DNA of 64,000 nt from Bacteroidota bacterium (GTDB lineage: Bacteria > Bacteroidota > Bacteroidia > Chitinophagales > Saprospiraceae): contig JAGVTV010000078.1 in the NCBI GenBank assembly GCA_019136675.1, positions 1-64,000 of the forward strand. Direction: 5' to 3'. The notes below the pieces were generated by a model, which had not been told where the DNA came from, made no database searches, and saw nothing but the letters and a program-made list of their open reading frames with translations. Shown one piece after another: positions 15,583 to 25,191 of this stretch. The stretch's first letter is position 1. Every line of letters starts with the position of its first letter. The translations under genes were made by a program, and so were the position numbers.

Positions 15583-17451
15583 TCAGGAAGATCGTTGAGC
15601 AATGGCGTGATACCTCTTGGTGTGGGGACCCAGGAAGATTCGTGCATACATTCTGATCAGGGCAATTCCTGAAATAACAAAACCCAACGAAAGGAAAAAA
15701 GCCAGAATTACCTGATCATAATCAATATGTGAAAATATTATATCCTCTCCAATAAATGTAGGCGTAATGGGAAATCCTGCCAGCCCGAGGCAGGCGACAA
15801 GAAACAAGAATGCAAGTTTAGGATATTCATATGCATGGCCCTGAAAACGGTTCAGGTCAACATCGGGTTCCAGGCTCTTTATGCGGTACAATACAAAATA
15901 CCCCAGGGCCGCGGCTACAACAATACCTGAAATATAATAAATAATCTCTGAAAAAGTAAGATCATCTTTGAAGGAGATGGCTAGAACTACCCAGAAATGG
16001 TTCATAACCAGAGTAGTCCAGGCAACAAAGATATTTTTCCTGGCCGCATAGGCCCGAAATACCAGCATAAGGCCGATAAACACAAAGATTCCCGGAATGA
16101 TTTCCACAATAAAAGGTGGCAGTTTGTAATGCATGACAAGGATGAGCAGACCAGCAAAATAGGTCGCCAGAGTGATGTAATACAGGTTACTGATATTGAT
16201 AAATCTCAAGGTGTTTCCCAGGTTTTTAAATGGCTTCCAGAGGAATCTGTCCAGAAGCTCGTCCATATTGTATTCCTTAATACTAAGCAGAAACAGTGAG
16301 TACTCGATCTTTTTTGAAAATTTTGTTTCGATGTTCTGGTGCTTGGGTTCAAAGTGGTAAAACTGCTCCCTGATGAGGTAACTTACCGCCGAAGGTGACA
16401 CCAGCAACTGGTATGTCCTGAGGAAGGCATTTCCCGCAAAATGGACCAATGCAACCGAATATAGACCCAGAGAAAGCTCGATAAAGATCAGTCCGATCTG
16501 GGCTATGGAGGCATAGGCTATCTGACTTTTGATAGAGGACTGTACCCTGCCGATCGAAGCTCCCGCGGCGGCCGATATAAGTCCGATGAGACCAATCATG
16601 ACCCGGGCAAAGATCTGGTGTTCCCAGAAAGGATGGGTACGAAGCAGCAGGAAAACGCCTAAATGAACGGACAGTGAACCGTAAAAAATGGCAGAGGAAG
16701 GTGTCGGGCCTTCCATAGCACGAGGCAGCCACGAGGAATACGGAAACTGGGCAGATTTGGCACACGCAGCGGTAAGAATCATCAGTGAAATGAAGATCCC
16801 GAAAAGCGAATGGTCCTCGAGATGATGACTTACGAGTTCGACGTTGAGCAATTTTTCAAAAGTGATATTATCATGCCACAGGTGATGGCTGGCCCACATA
16901 GCGAGGATAATGCCCACGTCTCCAATGCGGTAAATGGAAAAAACCTTATAGGCATTTTTGACAGGCAGATATCTGTCCCTGTAAAATGCCACCAAAAGAA
17001 ATGATGTAATGCCCAGGATCTCCCACCCGATAAAAAGAGTCTCCAGATTGCCTGAGAAAATGGCCAGGTTATATCCTGAATAAAAAAACAGGATGGTATA
17101 AAAAAACCGCTTGTAACCCGATTCTCTGTGCAGGTATATCCGGCTGTAAGTGGTCACCAGAAAAGTAAGCATCGCTCCTACGACACTGTATACCGCTGTG
17201 ACTTTGTCATAAAACAAGTCAATAAAGAAATTCATATCATGCCCCTCATACAGGCTGATCTCCTTGATGTTTATATGGTCCTGCCCGCTTGTCAGCCATA
17301 AGACCAGCAAGGTCAAAACCGCAATTAAATGGATACCGATCATTCCAAAAGCAAATCCCGAAATCAATCGTTCGCGGTTTTTGGGTAGGAACAGTGAAAT
17401 TACAAAAGCCAGGAATGGCCACATTACTATATATTCTACAAATCGTTCCAT
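15583..17451 (-). CDS. dabB: DabB: NuoL-like proton-channelling subunit of bicarbonate uptake
   Basis: The 622-aa protein is a complex I L-subunit (proton_antipo_M) homologue with about 14-15 helices. Diagnostic segments are TYSRIYLHRESGYKRFF, LFIGWEILGITSFLLVAFYRDR and CAKSAQFPYSSWLPRAMEGPTPSSAIFYGS, holding the membrane Lys/Glu residues of the proton channel. It is not part of a Nuo operon but lies 5 nt downstream of the DUF2309/DabA gene. That pairing defines the DAB inorganic-carbon accumulation system, in which DabB couples cation flow to CO2 hydration by DabA. This corresponds to the genes often labelled NDH-F-like next to DUF2309. Confidence 0.88.
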   Translation of the reverse strand: MERFVEYIVMWPFLAFVISLFLPKNRERLISGFAFGMIGIHLIAVLTLLVLWLTSGQDHINIKEISLYEGHDMNFFIDLFYDKVTAVYSVVGAMLTFLVTTYSRIYLHRESGYKRFFYTILFFYSGYNLAIFSGNLETLFIGWEILGITSFLLVAFYRDRYLPVKNAYKVFSIYRIGDVGIILAMWASHHLWHDNITFEKLLNVELVSHHLEDHSLFGIFISLMILTAACAKSAQFPYSSWLPRAMEGPTPSSAIFYGSLSVHLGVFLLLRTHPFWEHQIFARVMIGLIGLISAAAGASIGRVQSSIKSQIAYASIAQIGLIFIELSLGLYSVALVHFAGNAFLRTYQLLVSPSAVSYLIREQFYHFEPKHQNIETKFSKKIEYSLFLLSIKEYNMDELLDRFLWKPFKNLGNTLRFINISNLYYITLATYFAGLLILVMHYKLPPFIVEIIPGIFVFIGLMLVFRAYAARKNIFVAWTTLVMNHFWVVLAISFKDDLTFSEIIYYISGIVVAAALGYFVLYRIKSLEPDVDLNRFQGHAYEYPKLAFLFLVACLGLAGFPITPTFIGEDIIFSHIDYDQVILAFFLSLGFVISGIALIRMYARIFLGPHTKRYHAIAQRSS

Positions 17452-17456
17452 GGGTA

Positions 17457-19949
17457 TTATTTTATAAAAAAGACAGGAAGATTTTCCTTTTCGTGAGCAA
17501 ACAGGGCTTCGTGGTTTTCGATGCGGGACGGTAAAAATTCCGGATTGTACGATATAAACCGGCCATCAGCAAAGCGGTATAGTTTCCCGGTCTCAGGATG
17601 TACTACCACCAGATGTACCCATTCGTTGATAAACCATTCATACAGTTCCGGCGTGGTCTGGATGGTCTTAAGTACGGTTTCCGGCAGGTGCTCTACTATG
17701 ATCAATAATCTTAGGGGATCGTGTACTTCCACCATTTGATTGGGCAAACCCGGTCTGAGGTCACCGTCGATACCATTGGCTACTCCGATAAGACCCATCA
17801 CATTGTGGGGCAGCTTGGTACCTGCACCGAGTTTTAAATTGTCGACCCTGGAAAAATAATATTCAAGGTTTATTCCGCCACATACGGGAGCAGCGGCCTT
17901 GAGTATATTAAACAGGTATTTACCTTCCGGATCAATTGAGTAATCATAGGAGTTCATGAAGGCCCTCCTGTCCAGAAACAAATGGTTTGTCAACTCACGT
18001 CGACCCACTATGCACAAGCAATTTGTGGCATGATTGAGTTCTGGCCTCGGCTCAAATAGGGAAACCGATCGCTTTTTTACATTTTCGTGAAGCTTGCCCA
18101 GATTTGTGCGGTATTGCGTAGTGTCAAACCGTCGTGACCTCTCACGGGCATTTCTCGCCAGAGCATTTTGGAAGACCTTCTTATTGTGCTGGTGCAATTG
18201 GCTTTTTGCCAGGTCTGGAAAAATGTCATCATAAAACTCTATCTCGTCCCGGGTGGTATCATGCAAGGCACCTACAAAAATCGTGGTGGCGGGTATGTCT
18301 ATACCGCGTTGTCTAAGGATATTTCTGACCTCGGGATGATTGGCCATGTAACAAATTACACGGGCATTGACGGATCCCGGCCGACCACTGCAGGCCCCGC
18401 AGTCATAACCCGCATAATGAGTGTTGTTGACGCTGCTGGCACCGTGCCCTACCGCATATATGATAGGAGCAAAATCCGTGATCAATCCTATGCTTTTGAG
18501 CAGTCCTTCTACACGGTCGGCCATTTCATTTACCGTAAATCCTACTTGCAGTCCGTGCTCTTGTTCGTGATCACCGATGTTTTCAACAGAAAGCCTTGAA
18601 TGCTTGTCCATATGCCTGAACGACAGGGTGGTGGCTGGACTGAGCCGGGGGGTAAACACATTAATGAAAAGCCGTACAGCCGACCAGAACCCGATGGTAT
18701 GGGTAATCAACCACCCCCATACCAGTGAATGCGTATGCTCAGAAAAGTGGAAGTCCTTTTTATTCTTTTTGTTGTCAGAGACTTCCTTAATGAGATATTT
18801 GGGTGTAACCGGGGCAGGGCATACCTTCATGGTAAATTTGCCGTCCATAGGCTGAAAATAAAACTCCACCCCAAAGAAACCCGGAGTTCCATAGGTGCGG
18901 GCACCCGCATCTTCGTCCTCTATGTATCTTCTGAGGGAGCATTCGCGGTCATCAATGCAAAAGAGGGCCTGAAATCTTATTTTGGTACTACCACTGTTAT
19001 CTTGCTTGTTTAAGGCAATACCCGCCAGCACCTGGTCATAGTAAGACCACTCATATGCATCCTGCCATAGGTGTAACACCTCCCTGTATTCTGTAACAGG
19101 TACAGGTGCAAACAAAGCTTCGGGCTTGTTTTTAAGCCTCATAGCCATCGGGAGCCAGTTTTCACCAAACTTATTATCCAGGGTGTCAATCTCCAGCAAC
19201 AGCTCAAAAATGATGAATTCCTGCAATGTTATCCTTCTCTGGTCAAGCAATGAGCCCGGACTGTCTTCCAGTACAGAGACCATGCCTGACCATCCCGGAT
19301 GGGCAAACTGCTGGTCAAACAGGTAGTGTTCGTATAATGCCTCGTCACCTACAAGTATTTTCAGCAAGTCTGATATCTCACACTTTCTGTCCATGAGCAG
19401 CTGACGGGACCGCGGGGTCTTAAAAAAACTGGTATAGGTATTTCTTTCCATTTCACGAATGGAGGTCAGAAAACCCTTGTTCCAGACCGGAAAACCCCAG
19501 ATGGCAATACCCTGATCCAGATAACTGCATAAAAACCTGAACATAAAGGGCTGGATAGCAAGATCAAGGTCAATATTATAGAGATCCTTCCAGTTGTTTC
19601 TGAGGTGACTGCGTCTGCCGGCAAAGGAATCCTTGTACTGACCACTTATCATCCTAGCCTTCCATATCTCATCCTCGCCGGACGGTTTTTGGCTCCTTAG
19701 GATCTTATCGATTATTTCTTCCCGAATCTTGCCCTGATGATACAGGTCGCGGTATTCTGCCAGCGAAAGACTTGTTTTATAACCGAAAATACTGCTTGAT
19801 TCCGTCAGGGCTGTGTAAAAATTTTTATCCTGAAAGGCATGCAGGGTATTGTGATGGATAAAGTCCTTAAGCGGCGCCTGTGAAGGCAAAAAGTGCTTGA
19901 GGTGATGTATTACATTTTCTTCTCTGAAAATGCTTTCTTTAGTATTCAA
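17457..19949 (-). CDS. dabA: DabA (DUF2309): zinc carbonic-anhydrase-like subunit
   Basis: The 830-aa product matches the usual DabA length. Zinc-site residues known from Halothiobacillus DabA are recognisable: Cys331 and Asp333 in FCIDDREC, His502 in AVGHGASS and Cys517 in YDCGACSGRPGS. The His-to-Cys spacing of 15 is as in the characterised enzyme. In the DAB model it hydrates CO2 to bicarbonate unidirectionally at the cytoplasmic face, driven through DabB. In a heterotroph this would supply bicarbonate for carboxylases under low CO2. It precedes dabB by 5 nt and follows sulP by 91 nt on the same strand. Confidence 0.9.
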   Translation of the reverse strand: MNTKESIFREENVIHHLKHFLPSQAPLKDFIHHNTLHAFQDKNFYTALTESSSIFGYKTSLSLAEYRDLYHQGKIREEIIDKILRSQKPSGEDEIWKARMISGQYKDSFAGRRSHLRNNWKDLYNIDLDLAIQPFMFRFLCSYLDQGIAIWGFPVWNKGFLTSIREMERNTYTSFFKTPRSRQLLMDRKCEISDLLKILVGDEALYEHYLFDQQFAHPGWSGMVSVLEDSPGSLLDQRRITLQEFIIFELLLEIDTLDNKFGENWLPMAMRLKNKPEALFAPVPVTEYREVLHLWQDAYEWSYYDQVLAGIALNKQDNSGSTKIRFQALFCIDDRECSLRRYIEDEDAGARTYGTPGFFGVEFYFQPMDGKFTMKVCPAPVTPKYLIKEVSDNKKNKKDFHFSEHTHSLVWGWLITHTIGFWSAVRLFINVFTPRLSPATTLSFRHMDKHSRLSVENIGDHEQEHGLQVGFTVNEMADRVEGLLKSIGLITDFAPIIYAVGHGASSVNNTHYAGYDCGACSGRPGSVNARVICYMANHPEVRNILRQRGIDIPATTIFVGALHDTTRDEIEFYDDIFPDLAKSQLHQHNKKVFQNALARNARERSRRFDTTQYRTNLGKLHENVKKRSVSLFEPRPELNHATNCLCIVGRRELTNHLFLDRRAFMNSYDYSIDPEGKYLFNILKAAAPVCGGINLEYYFSRVDNLKLGAGTKLPHNVMGLIGVANGIDGDLRPGLPNQMVEVHDPLRLLIIVEHLPETVLKTIQTTPELYEWFINEWVHLVVVHPETGKLYRFADGRFISYNPEFLPSRIENHEALFAHEKENLPVFFIK

Positions 19950-20040
19950 TGATTATGAATTTTGTATTTAATTAAAATCAAACCTGATATTGCAATATTC
20001 CACTCCCTGATCTGGTCACATCGGGATATTTTCCTTTTCA

Positions 20041-21639
20041 TCAGAATTCTATCATTTTTTTCCTGGCAGAAAGAGCGTGCTTTGACAATGAAGTATGAGC
20101 CTCCAGTCCTGTTATCGTCACTGTGCCCCCTGTTGCTTCGTAATCATGCTTGAAATGCTCGAGGTTTTCCAATACTGTATGGTCAGTCAGGCGTGTATTT
20201 TTAAGGTCTACGGTAACGTGGAAACCGCAAGGAATACTTTCCAGCTTGTTTTTTATTCCAATGAAATTAGTAAACAATGCGGCTTTATCCACTTCCACCA
20301 GATATTCATTCCCTTCAAAGGAGATCTCCACGGGTGCCTTAAAAAGGGAGGAGAAAGGAGCTCCATTTATAAGATGTATGATCACCTTAAGGAGCATACC
20401 GGCAAAAATTCCTATCAGCAGGTCTTCATAAAGAGTAAAGAAAATGGTTACCAGAAAAATAGCCAATTGTTCCTTGCCTATCCTGAAGGTATGGACAAAC
20501 TCCTTGGGATGTGCCAGTTTTATTCCAACAGAAATAAGCATGGCGGCCAAGGCAGCATTGGGAATCATCTCTATGTATCTGGCAGCTAGAAGTACAAATA
20601 TCAGAATGAAGAAACCATGAAAAAAATTGGCCCACCTGGTCCGGGCACCATTGCTTACATTTGCTGAGCTTCTGGCTACCTCTGATATCATGGGAAGACC
20701 ACCAAGAATAGCAGTGATGGTGTTTCCGATGCCGATGGCAATGATGTCCTTGTTATAGTCTGATTTTCTTTTGTATGGATCGAGCATATCTACTGCTTTG
20801 ACAGTCAGAAGAGATTCGAGTGTACCTACAAGGGCAAACATAATCACGTATTTCATAAATAAAACGGGCTTGTCCAAGCCACCCATATTTACATTCAAAT
20901 GAAGGTTATTAATCAGGTCTCCAATTTTAACTAAAGAATACGAGGGTGCTGTATGATTAAAGTCAAAATATAATTCAGCCGGGATAGCTATGAGAAGTAC
21001 AATCAAAGGGGATGGAATCTTTCCTATTGGTAATTTTTTAAGATATGGCCAGCCCATCATTACTGCCAGGCTTATGATTCCGATCAAGGCACCATGAGGG
21101 TCCATGTGCTGTATCATGGATGGAATTTCATATAAAAGCTGAAAAGGTCCTTTTCCCCGGAGCAAAGCCGGATCGACATTAAAAAGAATAGGGATCTGTT
21201 TGGCAATGATAATGATACCAATGGCTGCAAGCATGCCGTGGATGGCAGACAGGGGAAAAAAGTCAGCCATTTTTCCAAACTTAAGCACACCAAAGGATAT
21301 CTGCACCAATGCTGCGACCAGCATGGCTCCCAGAGCCAGATGCCAGCCGGCCTCACCGCCGCCAAAATCCGTAACCGCTCCGGCCACAATTACAATTAGA
21401 CCTGCTGCCGGTCCCTTGATGGTCAGCCTGGAGCCTGCCAGCAGGCTAACGATTATTCCGCCTGTGATGGCTGTAATAAGCCCCATCAGAGGCGGAAACT
21501 CAGAAGCTTTTGCAATCCCCAAACTCAGGGGCAGAGCCAGAAGAAACACTATGAAACCCGAGATGGCGTCAGACGAAAAATTTTCTTTAAGTCCGGCTAT
21601 GCCGTCCTTGGGCATTGCCGATTTGTGATTTGAATCCAT
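20041..21639 (-). CDS. SulP family anion (bicarbonate/sulfate) transporter with STAS domain
   Basis: A 532-aa SLC26/SulP protein. The N-terminal half has the family pattern DAISGFIVFLLALPLSLGIAKA and GLITAITGGIIVSLLAGS; the last ~90 residues form a STAS-like domain (VDKAALFTNFIG, then VTVDLKNTRLTDHTVLENL). SulP proteins carry sulfate, bicarbonate or other anions. The position directly upstream of dabA and dabB makes bicarbonate (BicA-like, probably Na+-dependent) the best guess, but this is context only. Confidence 0.88.
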   Translation of the reverse strand: MDSNHKSAMPKDGIAGLKENFSSDAISGFIVFLLALPLSLGIAKASEFPPLMGLITAITGGIIVSLLAGSRLTIKGPAAGLIVIVAGAVTDFGGGEAGWHLALGAMLVAALVQISFGVLKFGKMADFFPLSAIHGMLAAIGIIIIAKQIPILFNVDPALLRGKGPFQLLYEIPSMIQHMDPHGALIGIISLAVMMGWPYLKKLPIGKIPSPLIVLLIAIPAELYFDFNHTAPSYSLVKIGDLINNLHLNVNMGGLDKPVLFMKYVIMFALVGTLESLLTVKAVDMLDPYKRKSDYNKDIIAIGIGNTITAILGGLPMISEVARSSANVSNGARTRWANFFHGFFILIFVLLAARYIEMIPNAALAAMLISVGIKLAHPKEFVHTFRIGKEQLAIFLVTIFFTLYEDLLIGIFAGMLLKVIIHLINGAPFSSLFKAPVEISFEGNEYLVEVDKAALFTNFIGIKNKLESIPCGFHVTVDLKNTRLTDHTVLENLEHFKHDYEATGGTVTITGLEAHTSLSKHALSARKKMIEF

Positions 21640-21684
21640 TATAAATAAAGATTGGAAATACGTTAATAGAACAAGATGTTAAAC

Positions 21685-21703
21685 TGCCTGATCAATCCAG
21701 GCA
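21685..21703 (-). other. Small hairpin upstream of sulP
   Basis: TGCCTG (21685-21690) pairs with CAGGCA (21698-21703) around a 7-nt loop, between the 124-aa gene ending at 21747 and the sulP start at 21639. It lacks a clear U-run on the minus strand, so it could be a weak terminator or part of the sulP leader. Confidence 0.35.
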
Positions 21704-21746
21704 TTTTCTCGGTGACAATTTTGTCAGCAGAGATTATTCTCTTTTT

Positions 21747-22121
21747 CTAAATGTGGTATTTCCAGCAATGGTATCTTATAAAAAGAGCTACCCCAGGAGA
21801 GTTGGTAGCCAGATATCTTCCAGACCTGCACGGCTGGTTTTGAGTATATCCTATATCGGAGCCGGAGTTGAGAATCAGACTGCCGGGGCCGGCTTTCTGA
21901 CAACGATGTTCATCTTCGTCTGATTCGCTGATTTCATTTTTCTCAAAAACCTCCGGAAGCAGCAGATTTGTATGGCCGCGGTCACAATAAATCCTTGCAG
22001 AGCTTTTTTGTAAATTAAACTGAATACTTTGACTCACAGGGCTGAAATCACTCTCTGCCTGCATACCGAAGATGGCAAACAGCTCAGTGATAAACGTCAA
22101 TATGAATAGCTTCACTCGCAC
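21747..22121 (-). CDS. Small exported protein of unknown function (124 aa)
   Basis: No family recognised. The 124-aa product has an N-terminal hydrophobic stretch (MRVKLFILTFITELFAIFG) that reads as a signal peptide or anchor, a polar Cys-containing middle (IYCDRGHTN, DEDEHRCQKAG) and an aromatic-rich end (ALFIRYHCWKYHI). It sits between nhaD and sulP on the same strand, separated from nhaD by the strong terminator at 22180-22233. The Cys/His content could suit metal binding. The absence of homology I can recognise leaves some doubt that it is translated. Confidence 0.45.
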   Translation of the reverse strand: MRVKLFILTFITELFAIFGMQAESDFSPVSQSIQFNLQKSSARIYCDRGHTNLLLPEVFEKNEISESDEDEHRCQKAGPGSLILNSGSDIGYTQNQPCRSGRYLATNSPGVALFIRYHCWKYHI

Positions 22122-22179
22122 CCTTACAAAATATTCTATCTCAATTTTATAAAAACGATTTCAAAAGTAAGTATTATAA

Positions 22180-22233
22180 AATAAAATTATGGCCGTTAAC
22201 GAAATATTAAACTTTAACGGCCATAATTTTATT
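22180..22233 (-). terminator. Strong hairpin terminator after nhaD
   Basis: A perfect 20-bp inverted repeat (22180-22199 with 22214-22233) around a 14-nt loop, with a G/C centre GGCCGTTAA and AT-rich ends. On the minus strand it lies 14 nt after the nhaD stop and ends in a TTTTATTTTAT run. Because it is symmetric it could also stop plus-strand transcription. Confidence 0.75.
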
Positions 22234-22247
22234 GCAAAGTGGGTGTA

Positions 22248-23648
22248 TTATTCTAAGTTTTGGCCTGCATCCTGTAACGGGGGCTGTATGATACCCTTAT
22301 CCTCATCTCTGGCTTTGCATTCCTGGGCTTTGCAGTTTATGGTAGGTTCAGTGTGGTGTTTGTTGTCTGCAGGTTCCCAGCCCATGGTCAGATATAAGGC
22401 AAAAAATCCGACCACATAGGCCAGGGCTACGTGCCATCCATTTTTTATCCATCCCCAGACATCCTTGCCATAAGGAAATTTATTGGTAATGGCCACACCT
22501 GCGGACGAACCAAACCAGATCATGGAGCCTCCAAACCCTACCGAATATGCCAGTATACCCCAGTCAAAATGCCCCTGCTCCAGACAAAGTTTGGTAAGAG
22601 GAATATTGTCAAATACTGCCGACACAAATCCAAGGATAAATGCTGTGACCCATGAAGCCCTCGGCAGGGTTTCCACCGGCATAAGTGAGGCTGCTGTAAC
22701 CAGGCAAAGCAAAAATATGGATCCCATTATGGAGGCAGAGACTTCATGCCATGGAATAGGACGGAAAAGGGCCCCTAAAAGGATGGCTATCCACACTCCA
22801 AGTGCAGGCAAATCATAGTAAATATTGGAAAGGATGGCACCTACCAAAATCATAAGCACGATAAGCAGTCGGCCGTAATCTATTTTAACTCCTTTTTTTG
22901 GATCTGAGACGATTTTCTGATATTTATCCTGCTGATGTGCACCAAACCAGGCAATAATAGCAAGGGCAACAAAAGCTGCGACATATGCATGCAGCACATT
23001 AAAGGCAGAAACACCATCGATCCACATCATGGTGGTGGTAGTATCTCCCACAATACTTCCGGATCCTCCTGCATTGCTGGCAGCCACAATGGCTGCTATA
23101 TATCCGATGTGTACTCTGTTGTTAAAAACTACGAGGGCGATGGAACCTCCGATCATTGCCGCAGCAATATTATCCAGGAATGACGATATAAAAAATACCA
23201 TGATTAGCAACACAGCCGGACCTTTCCAGTCATTAGGCAGGAATTTAGGCAGTAAGTCCGGAATGCCTGAGTCTTCAAAGATCTTGGCCAGGATGCCAAA
23301 ACCCAGCAATAGTCCGAGCAAATTTACGAGGATGCCCCATTCACCCTGCCTCATGTGTTTGTCTGTAATTTGAGTCCAAAGGTCATTCTGACCCATGAAA
23401 TGTTCCATAAAGGGATAGGAAGGGTCAAATATCAGCTTGTAAACCACAATAGTGGCAAGACCGATGATAGCGACCCAGAATGTCTGGTTGTGAAAAACTG
23501 CCACCCCCAGAAGTGTGAGTCCAAAAAGGATAAATTCTATTCGGATGCCCGCCAGTTCAGGACCATGTCCTCCTCCTGAAGCAAACAACAATAAGGGAAT
23601 CAGTGCAAACATAATTGCTGCAGAAACTGATTTAATTGATTTGTTCAT
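22248..23648 (-). CDS. nhaD: NhaD-type Na+/H+ antiporter (ArsB/NhaD superfamily)
   Basis: The 466-aa protein begins with a signal-like hydrophobic segment and then shows IT-superfamily features: FEDSGIPDLLPKFLPNDWKG, FFISSFLDNIAAAMIGGSIAL (residues ~155-175), AAIVAASNAGGSGSIVGDTTTTMMW and, in the second repeat, FVSAVFDNIPLTKLCLEQG. These repeated DN-x-x and GG-x-x-S-x-x-GD segments are typical of NhaD. The length and its place beside TerC, Trk and SulP fit sodium/proton homeostasis. Tail after ~430 is charged and Cys-containing. It begins 28 nt after the terC stop. Confidence 0.85.
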   Translation of the reverse strand: MNKSIKSVSAAIMFALIPLLLFASGGGHGPELAGIRIEFILFGLTLLGVAVFHNQTFWVAIIGLATIVVYKLIFDPSYPFMEHFMGQNDLWTQITDKHMRQGEWGILVNLLGLLLGFGILAKIFEDSGIPDLLPKFLPNDWKGPAVLLIMVFFISSFLDNIAAAMIGGSIALVVFNNRVHIGYIAAIVAASNAGGSGSIVGDTTTTMMWIDGVSAFNVLHAYVAAFVALAIIAWFGAHQQDKYQKIVSDPKKGVKIDYGRLLIVLMILVGAILSNIYYDLPALGVWIAILLGALFRPIPWHEVSASIMGSIFLLCLVTAASLMPVETLPRASWVTAFILGFVSAVFDNIPLTKLCLEQGHFDWGILAYSVGFGGSMIWFGSSAGVAITNKFPYGKDVWGWIKNGWHVALAYVVGFFALYLTMGWEPADNKHHTEPTINCKAQECKARDEDKGIIQPPLQDAGQNLE

Positions 23649-23676
23649 TTTTTATTGATTATTTAATGATATAAAA

Positions 23677-24642
23677 TTAATTGTTTTTTAAATCATGAAT
23701 GCCATGGCTCTCTTTGTATTTTAATGAAAGTAATATACCCACTAAAAGAGAGAAAAATATCACACTGAGGGATATTCCGATGTTCAGATGAAAGTGGTTT
23801 TCCAAAATGAGTTTAACCCCCACATATATCAGAATGACGGTAAGGCTGTGCTTTAGATAATGAAAGGAATCCAGCATGTTGGCTATAAAAAAATACATCG
23901 ACCTCAGGCCCAAAATAGCAAAAATATTGGATGTAAACACCAGGAAGGGGTCCCTGGTAATTCCCAGAATTGCCGGTATACTGTCCAGTGCAAAGAGGAT
24001 GTCCGTAAACTCGATCAGAACCAAAGCCAAAAACAAGGGAGTGGCAATTACAATATTCCTTTTTTTAATGAAAAAGTTTTCGCCGTTCAGATGACTTGAT
24101 ACCGGAAGAATCTTCCGAATAGACCTGTAAATAAAAGAATTGCGTGGGTCAAATTTATCTTCTTCTTTTGAAAAAGCCATCTTAAGGGCAGTAAGGATAA
24201 GGAATATCCCAAAAACATAACTTGTCCATGAAAACTTACTGATGAGATATACGCCAAATACGATCATAAGACCACGAAATACCAGGGCACCTAGGATACC
24301 CCAGAATAGCACCCTGTGCTGATTTTTTTTTGGTATCCTAAAAGATTTGAAAATGAGTGCGATTACAAATATATTGTCCACACTGAGGGTAAGTTCTATT
24401 ACATAGCCTGTAAGGTATTCCATGCATGCTTGCCACGGAGCATTGCCGCTTGCCCCGGGCCCGACCTGATATTTGTATATTATAAGGATTACAAAAGTAA
24501 ACAACAGGCCTACTGATGTCCATAATATGGTCCACCGGGTTGCCTCCTTGTATGAAATCTCATGTGATCCTTTGTTAAATACACCAAGGTCAAGGGCCAG
24601 GAGTACTCCAATAAGGCTAATAAATAAAAACCAAATCCACAT
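23677..24642 (-). CDS. TerC/Alx family membrane protein
   Basis: A 321-aa integral membrane protein with about 8-9 helices. TerC signatures: LTLSVDNIFVIALIFKSFRIP (residues ~84-104), HRVLFWGILGALVFRG, and in the second half VLIEFTDILFALDSIPAILG. The acidic residues in these two segments are believed to bind Mn2+ or other divalent metal. Members export manganese to support metalation of exported proteins or respond to alkaline pH (Alx), which suits the Na+/K+/pH cluster here. It starts 6 nt after the stop of the 152-aa gene, so they are probably co-transcribed. Confidence 0.9.
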   Translation of the reverse strand: MWIWFLFISLIGVLLALDLGVFNKGSHEISYKEATRWTILWTSVGLLFTFVILIIYKYQVGPGASGNAPWQACMEYLTGYVIELTLSVDNIFVIALIFKSFRIPKKNQHRVLFWGILGALVFRGLMIVFGVYLISKFSWTSYVFGIFLILTALKMAFSKEEDKFDPRNSFIYRSIRKILPVSSHLNGENFFIKKRNIVIATPLFLALVLIEFTDILFALDSIPAILGITRDPFLVFTSNIFAILGLRSMYFFIANMLDSFHYLKHSLTVILIYVGVKLILENHFHLNIGISLSVIFFSLLVGILLSLKYKESHGIHDLKNN

Positions 24643-24648
24643 TAGTAT

Positions 24649-25107
24649 CTAGTGTTTTCTTACAGAATTATTGATGATCTTCTCCCACTCATAAGCTGTC
24701 AGCAGGTCATTGCCGGGATGAGGATGTTTTTCAAGGTCAAAGATCGGTATATTGACCTCTTTATTACCAGTCTTGAGGCATAACTGTACCTTTTTAAGGA
24801 CACTTGTACTCTGACTGTGAATATTTTCATTCGAATAAGACTTTGAAACACTGCACCCCGAAATTTCACTCAGGTCTATAGATGTCAGATAATCGTTATT
24901 GGTAAAAAAAAGTTTTCCCTGTTTACTGTCGATTCCTATGGCATTATCCTGAAAAAGCCCGATTTTGTCAGGATCCAATCCCTGGCCGGCTGCACTTGAC
25001 TTAAATTCGTTTTTTCGGGCCTTATCCTTTTTATTTCCCAATAAGAAATATGCCATTGGTCCGCAGACCATGATGACCAAAATTAAGTTTAATATAATAG
25101 AAGACAT
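24649..25107 (-). CDS. Membrane-anchored protein of unknown function (152 aa)
   Basis: Residues 1-23 form one hydrophobic helix (SSIILNLILVIMVCGPMAYFLLG), followed by a basic linker (NKKDKARKNEF) and a soluble C-terminal domain with strands LFFTNNDYLTSIDLSEISGCSV and VQLCLKTGNKEVNIPIFD, ending in a Trp-containing helix. The topology suggests a small cytoplasmic domain tethered to the inner membrane. I know of no function. Its end is 6 nt from terC, so a role with TerC or potassium uptake is possible. Confidence 0.65.
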   Translation of the reverse strand: MSSIILNLILVIMVCGPMAYFLLGNKKDKARKNEFKSSAAGQGLDPDKIGLFQDNAIGIDSKQGKLFFTNNDYLTSIDLSEISGCSVSKSYSNENIHSQSTSVLKKVQLCLKTGNKEVNIPIFDLEKHPHPGNDLLTAYEWEKIINNSVRKH

Positions 25108-25191
25108 TTTTATAACTTTAAATAATAATAAATATTTTTCTTTCCGCTAACCGCCGATTTGGGTTAGATATTTATGAATGTAGTTTTGTGT

